NCBI RefSeq assembly: GCF_036099295.1
Contig: NZ_CP107976.1
Location: 3,720,001 to 3,784,000, forward strand
Direction of reading: 5' to 3'
Length of the DNA: 64,000 nucleotides
Source of the DNA: Streptomyces sp. NBC_00358
GTDB lineage: Bacteria > Actinomycetota > Actinomycetes > Streptomycetales > Streptomycetaceae
Every line of letters begins with the position of its first letter. The first letter of the stretch is position 1. The position numbers and the translations under genes are program-made. This document shows, piece after piece, positions 58,976 to 64,000 of the stretch. The notes beneath the pieces are model-generated. The model was given only the letters and a program-made list of their open reading frames with translations. It was not told the DNA's origin and searched no databases.

Positions 58976-59839
58976 ATGGAACCCATCCGCAGGGACGACA
59001 AGGCGGGCGGTGGCGAGCAGGCGGCGCGCTGGAACGGCCCCGCCGGGAACGCCTGGGTCGAGGCCCAGGACCTGGTGGACGCGTTGTTCGCGCCGCTGGA
59101 GGAACTGCTCGTCGAAGCGGTTCCGGCCGGGCGGGGAGGCCGGGTGCTCGATGTCGGCTGCGGGACGGGCGGTACGACGGTGGCCCTCGCGCGGCGGCTC
59201 GGCACCGAGGGCCGGTGCGTCGGCGTCGACATCTCCGGGACGATGGTCGAGGCCGCCCGGGCGCGTGCGGCGCGGGAGGACGCGCGGGCCTCCTTCGTCC
59301 GCGCCGACGCCCAGGACCACGTCTTCGAGCCCGGCGTCTTCGACGCGGTCGTCTCGCGGTTCGGCGTCATGTTCTTCGAGGATCCGGTACGGGCCTTCAC
59401 CAACCTGCGGCGGGCCGCGAAGGAAGGTGCCCGACTGCGGTTCGTCGTCTGGCGCGACATCGCGGAGAACCCGTTCATGACGACGGCCGAACGCGCCGCG
59501 GCACCGTTTCTGCCGGACCTCCCGAAGCGTCGGCCCGACGCGCCGGGGCAGTTCGCCCTGTCCGACGCGGACAGGGTGCGCCGACTGCTGGAGGAGAGCG
59601 GCTGGGGCGGGATCGGCATCCGGCCCGTCGACGCGGCCTGCGTGCTGCCCGAGGCGAGGCTGGTCCCGTACTTCAGCCGGTTCGGTCCGGTCGGTCTCGC
59701 CCTGCCCGGGACGGACGAACGGACCCGGGCGCGGATCGTCGACACGGTCCGTGCCGCGTTCGAGCCGTTCGTCCACGGCACGGAGGTCCGCTTCACGGCG
59801 GCCTGCTGGCAGATCGACGCGAGCGCCTCCGGCGGGTGA
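58976..59839 (+). CDS. class I SAM-dependent methyltransferase
   Basis: 287 residues. SAM-binding motif I is VLDVGCGTGGTTVALA (about 52-67), followed by the acidic residue in CVGVDISGTM and motif II/III stretches (FVRADAQDH; FDAVVSRFGVMFFED). These fit the UbiE/Coq5-like small-molecule methyltransferases. The ATG at 58976 follows GGGAGG. The upstream frame contains a short direct repeat (catctccgcgt) and is unlikely to be translated. It is surrounded by unrelated genes, and its substrate cannot be inferred. Confidence 0.9.
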   Translation: MEPIRRDDKAGGGEQAARWNGPAGNAWVEAQDLVDALFAPLEELLVEAVPAGRGGRVLDVGCGTGGTTVALARRLGTEGRCVGVDISGTMVEAARARAAREDARASFVRADAQDHVFEPGVFDAVVSRFGVMFFEDPVRAFTNLRRAAKEGARLRFVVWRDIAENPFMTTAERAAAPFLPDLPKRRPDAPGQFALSDADRVRRLLEESGWGGIGIRPVDAACVLPEARLVPYFSRFGPVGLALPGTDERTRARIVDTVRAAFEPFVHGTEVRFTAACWQIDASASGG

Positions 59840-60270
59840 GCGAGCGGGCTCCTGTCGGGGGGCGGGTCCGTCCGGTGGGGGCGGGTGCCGTCCAGTGGGG
59901 GGGGCGGGGCCGTGCCGGTACATCCGCCCGCATCCGAACGGATCCCACCGGGGTTTCGAAGTGTGCGTAATTCCGATCCGTCCGGCCTGCGGGCATTTGA
60001 TGTACCGGCGCGGCCCCTTCCGTACGTACCCGGGTGCGGGTGCGTGGTGGCTTGGGTGCAGCCCCCCATCGGCGTGGAGATCCAGCCTCTCCGGCGTTCG
60101 AGGAGCGGGGGCCGGGGCGGAGCCCCAGGTATGGGGCGGAGGGGGCGAGAGAAGGTTGTGGGGAGGGGGAGGAGAACCCCGGGTTCCGGGGATCTGGTGG
60201 GTTCCGCGGGGGCGGGCGGCCCGGCCCCGGTGTGAAAAAACCCTCGGCCGACCCCGGGGCTGTACAGCCG

Positions 60271-60282
60271 CTACGCGCGTAG
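60271..60282. promoter_or_regulatory. CTACGCGCGTAG palindrome, copy 2 (deoC promoter)
   Basis: Identical to the site at 52127-52138 and 13 bases upstream of the deoC GTG start, immediately before the -10 element TATGCT (60284-60289). A repressor bound here would block polymerase. Confidence 0.75.
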
Positions 60283-60283
60283 A

Positions 60284-60289
60284 TATGCT
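60284..60289 (+). promoter_or_regulatory. -10 of the leaderless deoC promoter
   Basis: TATGCT ends exactly seven bases before the G of the GTG at 60296, the leaderless geometry. It directly abuts the palindrome at 60271-60282. Confidence 0.6.
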
Positions 60290-60295
60290 CGTCTG

Positions 60296-61258
60296 GTGAC
60301 CATGCCCACCTCTGCACCTGCTGCAAACGCACTCGGCGACGTAACCGCGTCCGACAGCACGCTGCGCCGCTTCCTCCACGGGCTGCCCGGCGTCGACGCG
60401 GTCGGCCTGGAGGCGCGCGCCGCCTCGCTCGGCACCCGTTCCATCAAGACCACCGCGAAGGCGTACGCCATCGACCTCGCCATCTCGATGGTCGACCTGA
60501 CGACGCTGGAAGGCGCGGACACCCCGGGCAAGGTCCGGGCGCTCGGCGCCAAGGCGGTGCTCCCGGACCCGACCGACCGCACGGCGCCCACCACGGCGGC
60601 GGTCTGCGTCTATCCCGACATGGTGGCCGTCGCGAAGGAGGCCGTCGCCGGTTCCGGGGTGAAGGTCGCCTCCGTCGCGACCGCGTTCCCGGCCGGCCGT
60701 GCCGCGCTCCCCGTGAAGCTGGCCGACGTGCGCGACGCGGTCGCCGCGGGCGCCGACGAGATCGACATGGTCATCGACCGCGGGGCGTTCCTCGCGGGCA
60801 GATACTTGAAGGTGTACGACGAGATCGTCGCCGTGAAGGAGGCCTCGGGCGCCGCCCGGCTGAAGGTCATCTTCGAGACCGGCGAGCTGTCGACGTACGA
60901 CAACATCCGGCGGGCGAGCTGGCTCGGCATGCTGGCCGGGGCCGACTTCATCAAGACCTCCACCGGCAAGGTGGCCGTGAACGCGACACCCGCGAACACG
61001 CTGCTGATGCTGGAGGCCGTCCGCGACTTCCGTGCCCAGACCGGGGTCCAGGTCGGCGTGAAGCCGGCCGGCGGCATCCGCACCACCAAGGACGCCGTCA
61101 AGTTCCTGGTCGTGGTGAACGAGACCGCGGGCGAGGACTGGCTGGACAACCACTGGTTCCGCTTCGGCGCGTCCTCGCTCCTGAACGACCTGCTGATGCA
61201 GCGTCAGAAGCTGGCCACCGGCCGCTACTCCGGCCCCGACTACGTGACGGTGGACTGA
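60296..61258 (+). CDS. deoC: deoxyribose-phosphate aldolase
   Basis: 320 residues. It cleaves deoxyribose-5-phosphate to glyceraldehyde-3-phosphate and acetaldehyde. The Schiff-base Lys is K220 in FIKTSTGK, the proton-relay Lys K256 in VKPAGGIR, and the catalytic Asp lies in EIDMVI (D157). A long N-terminal extension (about 40 residues) before the barrel is usual in actinomycetes. The start is GTG 60296, with ATG two codons later as an alternative; no ribosome-binding site, so probably leaderless. An aldehyde dehydrogenase gene follows after six bases. Confidence 0.95.
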   Translation: MTMPTSAPAANALGDVTASDSTLRRFLHGLPGVDAVGLEARAASLGTRSIKTTAKAYAIDLAISMVDLTTLEGADTPGKVRALGAKAVLPDPTDRTAPTTAAVCVYPDMVAVAKEAVAGSGVKVASVATAFPAGRAALPVKLADVRDAVAAGADEIDMVIDRGAFLAGRYLKVYDEIVAVKEASGAARLKVIFETGELSTYDNIRRASWLGMLAGADFIKTSTGKVAVNATPANTLLMLEAVRDFRAQTGVQVGVKPAGGIRTTKDAVKFLVVVNETAGEDWLDNHWFRFGASSLLNDLLMQRQKLATGRYSGPDYVTVD

Positions 61259-61264
61259 TCCATC

Positions 61265-62722
61265 ATGGCTTCCGCATTCGAATACGCACCGGCGCCCGAG
61301 TCCCGCTCCGTCGTCGACATCGCCCCCTCCTACGGCCTGTTCATCGACGGTGAGTTCACCGAGGCCGCCGAGGGCAAGGTCTTCAAGACCGTCTCCCCCT
61401 CCACCGAGGAGGTCCTCTCCGAGATCGCCCAGGCGGGCGAGGCGGATGTGGACCGCGCGGTGAAGGCCGCCCGCAAGGCCTTCGTGAAGTGGTCGGCACT
61501 GCCGGGCTCCGAGCGCGCCAAGTACCTGTTCCGCATCGCGCGGATCATCCAGGAGCGCAGCCGCGAGCTGGCCGTCCTGGAGACGCTGGACAACGGCAAG
61601 CCGATCAAGGAGACCCGGGACGCCGATCTCCCCCTGGTCGCCGCGCACTTCTTCTACTACGCGGGCTGGGCCGACAAGCTCGACCACGCCGGTTTCGGCG
61701 CGAACCCGCGCCCGCTGGGTGTCGCCGGCCAGGTCATCCCGTGGAACTTCCCGCTGCTGATGCTGGCGTGGAAGATCGCCCCGGCGCTGGCGACCGGCAA
61801 CACGGTCGTCCTGAAGCCCGCCGAGACCACGCCCCTGACGGCGCTGTTCTTCGCGGACATCTGCCGCCAGGCGGGCCTGCCCAAGGGTGTCGTCAACATC
61901 CTTCCCGGGTACGGCGACGCGGGCGCGGCCCTCGTCGAGCACCCGGACGTGGACAAGGTGGCCTTCACCGGCTCCACCGCCGTCGGCAAGGCGATCGCCC
62001 GCCAGATCGCGGGCACGCACAAGAAGGTCACGCTCGAACTGGGCGGCAAGGGCGCGAACATCGTCTTCGACGACGCCCCCATCGACCAGGCCGTCGAGGG
62101 CATCGTCAGCGGCATCTTCTTCAACCAGGGCCAGGTCTGCTGCGCGGGCTCGCGTCTGCTGGTCCAGGAGTCGATCCACGACGAGCTGCTCGACTCGCTC
62201 AAGCGCCGTCTGTCGACGCTGCGTCTGGGCGACCCGCTCGACAAGAACACGGACATCGGCGCGATCAACTCCGCCGAGCAGCTCTCGCGCATCACCTCGC
62301 TCGTCGAGCAGGGCGAGGCCGAGGGCGCCGAGCGCTGGTCCCCGGCCTGCGAACTCCCGTCCTCCGGCTACTGGTTCGCCCCGACGCTCTTCACGAACGT
62401 CACGCAGGCGCACACCATCGCCCGCGACGAGATCTTCGGCCCGGTGCTGTCCGTCCTCACGTTCCGCACCCCGGACGAGGCGGTCGCCAAGGCCAACAAC
62501 TCCCCGTACGGCCTCTCCGCGGGCATCTGGTCCGAGAAGGGCTCCCGCATCCTCGCCGTCGCGAGCAAGCTCCGCGCGGGTGTCGTCTGGTCCAACACGT
62601 TCAACAAGTTCGACCCGACCTCGCCGTTCGGCGGGTACAAGGAGTCGGGCTTCGGCCGCGAGGGCGGTCGTCACGGCCTGGAGGCGTACCTCGCCCCGTC
62701 GAGCCCGGAGGGCGAGCGATAA
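61265..62722 (+). CDS. aldehyde dehydrogenase
   Basis: 485 residues. The catalytic Cys is C292 in NQGQVCCAGSR, the general base Glu lies in LELGGKG (E258), and the NAD loop is FTGSTAVGK. It very likely oxidises the acetaldehyde released by DeoC to acetate. It follows deoC by six bases and abuts the next gene with no gap (stop TAA directly before ATG), so all three are one operon. An ALDH followed by a non-catalytic half domain mirrors the ALDH16 layout split over two genes. Confidence 0.94.
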   Translation: MASAFEYAPAPESRSVVDIAPSYGLFIDGEFTEAAEGKVFKTVSPSTEEVLSEIAQAGEADVDRAVKAARKAFVKWSALPGSERAKYLFRIARIIQERSRELAVLETLDNGKPIKETRDADLPLVAAHFFYYAGWADKLDHAGFGANPRPLGVAGQVIPWNFPLLMLAWKIAPALATGNTVVLKPAETTPLTALFFADICRQAGLPKGVVNILPGYGDAGAALVEHPDVDKVAFTGSTAVGKAIARQIAGTHKKVTLELGGKGANIVFDDAPIDQAVEGIVSGIFFNQGQVCCAGSRLLVQESIHDELLDSLKRRLSTLRLGDPLDKNTDIGAINSAEQLSRITSLVEQGEAEGAERWSPACELPSSGYWFAPTLFTNVTQAHTIARDEIFGPVLSVLTFRTPDEAVAKANNSPYGLSAGIWSEKGSRILAVASKLRAGVVWSNTFNKFDPTSPFGGYKESGFGREGGRHGLEAYLAPSSPEGER

Positions 62723-63640
62723 ATGAGCGCAGCGGAGAAGGCAGTGGACAAGTCCGAGCAGCGCCGTCTGAGCGTGTTCAAGACCTACAAGCTGTACGTG
62801 GGGGGCAAATTCCCGCGTTCCGAGAGCGGCCGGGTGTACGAGGTGACCGACTCGAAGGGCACGTGGCTGGCGAACGCTCCGCAGTCCTCGCGCAAGGACG
62901 CCCGTGACGCGGTCGTCGCCGCGCGCAAGGCGTTCGGCGGCTGGTCCGGCGCCACGGCGTACAACCGCGGGCAGGTCCTGTACCGCGTCGCCGAGATGCT
63001 GGAGGGCCGCAAGGAGCAGTTCGTCCGCGAGGTGGCCGACGCGGAGGGCCTGTCGAAGGCGAAGGCGGCGGCCGTCGTCGACGCGGCGATCGACCGCTGG
63101 GTCTGGTACGCGGGCTGGACCGACAAGATCGCCCAGGTCGTGGGCGGCGGGAACCCGGTCGCGGGTCCCTACTTCAACCTGTCCTCCCCGGAGCCGACCG
63201 GTGTCGTCACGGTGCTCGCCCCGCAGGAGTCGTCGTTCCTGGGCCTGGTCTCGGTGATCGCCCCGGTGATCGCCACCGGCAACACGGTGATCGTGATCGC
63301 CAGCGAGAAGTCCCCGCTCCCGGCCCTGTCGCTGGGCGAGGTGCTGGCCACCTCCGACGTGCCCGGCGGTGTCGTGAACATCCTGTCCGGCCGGACCGCG
63401 GAGATCGCGGCCCCGCTGGCCGCGCACCAGGACGTCAACGCGATCGACCTCGCCGGCGCGGACGACGTACTGGCCAAGGAGCTGGAGATCGCGGCCGCGG
63501 ACAACCTGAAGCGCGTTCTTCGTCCACAGGCTGTGGATTACGCGCGGACTCCCGGGACCGAGCGCCTGACGGCCTTCCTGGAGACCAAGACGGTCTGGCA
63601 CCCGACGGGCTCCCTGGGAGCGGGCGGCTCGTCCTACTGA
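62723..63640 (+). CDS. catalytically inactive aldehyde dehydrogenase half-protein
   Basis: 305 residues, against about 480 for the family. Only the NAD-binding/N-terminal part is present (YKLYVGGKFPRSESGR; APQESSFLGLVSVIAPVIATGNTV). The catalytic half with ELGGK and the active-site Cys is missing, and the end (RLTAFLETKTVWHPTGSLG) is not like a normal ALDH terminus. The gene is not a fresh truncation: length, stop and close coupling to the active ALDH suggest a stable partner subunit. It resembles the second, inactive domain of ALDH16. Its ATG directly follows the preceding stop codon. Confidence 0.87.
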   Translation: MSAAEKAVDKSEQRRLSVFKTYKLYVGGKFPRSESGRVYEVTDSKGTWLANAPQSSRKDARDAVVAARKAFGGWSGATAYNRGQVLYRVAEMLEGRKEQFVREVADAEGLSKAKAAAVVDAAIDRWVWYAGWTDKIAQVVGGGNPVAGPYFNLSSPEPTGVVTVLAPQESSFLGLVSVIAPVIATGNTVIVIASEKSPLPALSLGEVLATSDVPGGVVNILSGRTAEIAAPLAAHQDVNAIDLAGADDVLAKELEIAAADNLKRVLRPQAVDYARTPGTERLTAFLETKTVWHPTGSLGAGGSSY

Positions 63641-63683
63641 TCCGTCTCCGCCCGGCGCACGGCGCGCCTACGCGCCAAGATGT

Positions 63684-63718
63684 CGCGGAGCCCCGATCCG
63701 TGTCCCCGGGGCTCCGCG
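63684..63718. terminator. hairpin terminator 1 after the deoC-ALDH operon
   Basis: Arms of about 11 bp (cgcggagcccc/ggggctccgcg), starting 44 bases after the last stop codon of the operon. Confidence 0.75.
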
Positions 63719-63721
63719 CAC

Positions 63722-63767
63722 GAGAGAGCCGCGCTTCCCCTCCGTCCAGGGGGAGCGCGGCTCTCTC
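63722..63767. terminator. hairpin terminator 2, between convergent genes
   Basis: 14-bp perfect arms (gagagagccgcgct and its complement), extended by a wobble and four G-C pairs, 37 bases beyond the stop codon of the minus-strand gene at 63804. Together with hairpin 1 it insulates both transcripts. Confidence 0.82.
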
Positions 63768-63803
63768 ATGCCCAGGTGCCGTCGACGGCCCATGCGGGAG
63801 CTT

Positions 63804-64000
63804 CTAGTGAAGGAGCCCGGCCGCCTGCCCCGCCACCGGGATGGCGCCGATCGACTGCGCCTCCGCCACCGGCCCCGTCAGGGCCTTCGAGGACAGCGGT
63901 TTGAAGTCGGCGAGCTGGGTGCCCACGGCGTTGTCGAGCGGGTCCACGCCGGTACCGGCCAGCGGGTTGGGCTTGAGTCCCTCGACGGTGCCCGTGACAT
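63804..64000 (-). CDS. C-terminal end of a secreted-type Ala/Gly/Leu-rich protein, cut by window edge
   Basis: 65 residues visible to the TAG at 63804-63806. The sequence VEGLKPNPLAGTGVDPLDNA, then GTQLADFKPLSSKALTGPV and GAIPVAGQAAGLLH, resembles the end of small secreted low-complexity proteins that are widespread in Streptomyces and sometimes mislabelled as ATP-binding proteins (recollection). No catalytic motif is visible. The start lies beyond base 64000. It is convergent with the deoC operon. Confidence 0.65.
   Translation of the reverse strand, partial: VTGTVEGLKPNPLAGTGVDPLDNAVGTQLADFKPLSSKALTGPVAEAQSIGAIPVAGQAAGLLH

Larger units (their letters stand above)
59840..60295. other. 456-base intergenic region with Streptomyces-type repeat and the deoC promoter
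   Basis: G-rich tracts with runs of four to nine G occur near 59860-59920. From about 60075 to 60130, cctctccggcgttcgaggag followed by gggggccggggcggagcccc resembles a dispersed intergenic repeat very common in Streptomyces (recollection). A hairpin-forming cccc/gggg segment follows. The right end holds the deoC operator and promoter. No gene seen. Confidence 0.55.

Noticed and set aside
58928..63601. 1557-codon minus-strand open frame across methyltransferase, deoC and ALDH genes
   Set aside because: It is the antisense shadow of GC-rich genes with clear family motifs; its translation is Arg/Gly/Val-rich without domains, and it crosses intergenic promoters.
1..64000. tRNA, rRNA, insertion sequences, prophage or a biosynthetic gene cluster
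   Set aside because: No recognisable RNA gene, transposase, integrase or multi-enzyme cluster was found on either strand by reading; a tRNA scan was not possible.

Overview
The window is high-GC chromosomal DNA from a Streptomyces, or a very close relative. The evidence is the extreme third-position G/C bias, mycothiol metabolism (mca), SARP/NB-ARC regulator pieces, SpoIIE-type phosphatases, an acyl-CoA carboxylase with an epsilon subunit, and a single rare TTA codon. From memory, the gene order resembles the conserved core region of Streptomyces coelicolor around mca-greA-ilvA-metB and around hutH-cdgE-cya-birA-pccB-accA2-deoC. No rRNA, tRNA, CRISPR array, prophage or insertion sequence was recognised.

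Left part (1-12.9 kb): the 3' end of an NB-ARC/TPR regulator; mca with a small coupled membrane protein; a DUF4307 protein; greA; a drug-type ABC exporter; threonine ammonia-lyase; a MarR regulator; a sigma-like/small-membrane-protein pair; metB; a repeat-rich protein of unknown function; and a small ABM-like protein translationally coupled to a gene that appears frameshifted at a G run.

Signalling and envelope part (13.3-30.5 kb): a PAS-GAF-SpoIIE-HATPase phosphatase; a CPBP protease - histidine kinase - response regulator operon whose kinase carries the only TTA codon I found (bldA dependence); a coupled pair of small membrane genes; a secreted serine hydrolase; an alcohol dehydrogenase divergent from an XRE/MmyB-like regulator; an ABM-truncated haemoglobin fusion; a MacB-type ABC system; an L,D-transpeptidase lipoprotein; and a small protein ending in an LAXTG-type sortase signal.

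Middle part (30.7-47.8 kb): RGG-tailed DEAD-box helicase and cold-shock protein; hutH; the two second-messenger enzymes CdgE (c-di-GMP) and Cya (cAMP) about 4 kb apart; enoyl-CoA hydratase; a long Ala/Thr/Pro-rich membrane protein; BirA divergent from pccB-pccE; Maf; and accA2. BirA, PccB, PccE and AccA2 together make and biotinylate a propionyl/acetyl-CoA carboxylase.

Right part (48-64 kb): TetR and DeoR regulators, an LpdA-like flavoprotein, a gamma-glutamylcyclotransferase-like protein, and a nucleoside/deoxyribose catabolic set: purine nucleoside phosphorylase, a phosphosugar mutase (probable phosphopentomutase), deoC and two aldehyde dehydrogenase genes, the second catalytically dead. 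An identical 12-bp palindrome lies in the promoters of the phosphorylase and deoC, both apparently leaderless, so they look like one regulon split over 8 kb. Membrane PH-domain proteins, a mannosyltransferase-like protein and a methyltransferase lie between. The window ends inside a secreted-type protein on the minus strand.
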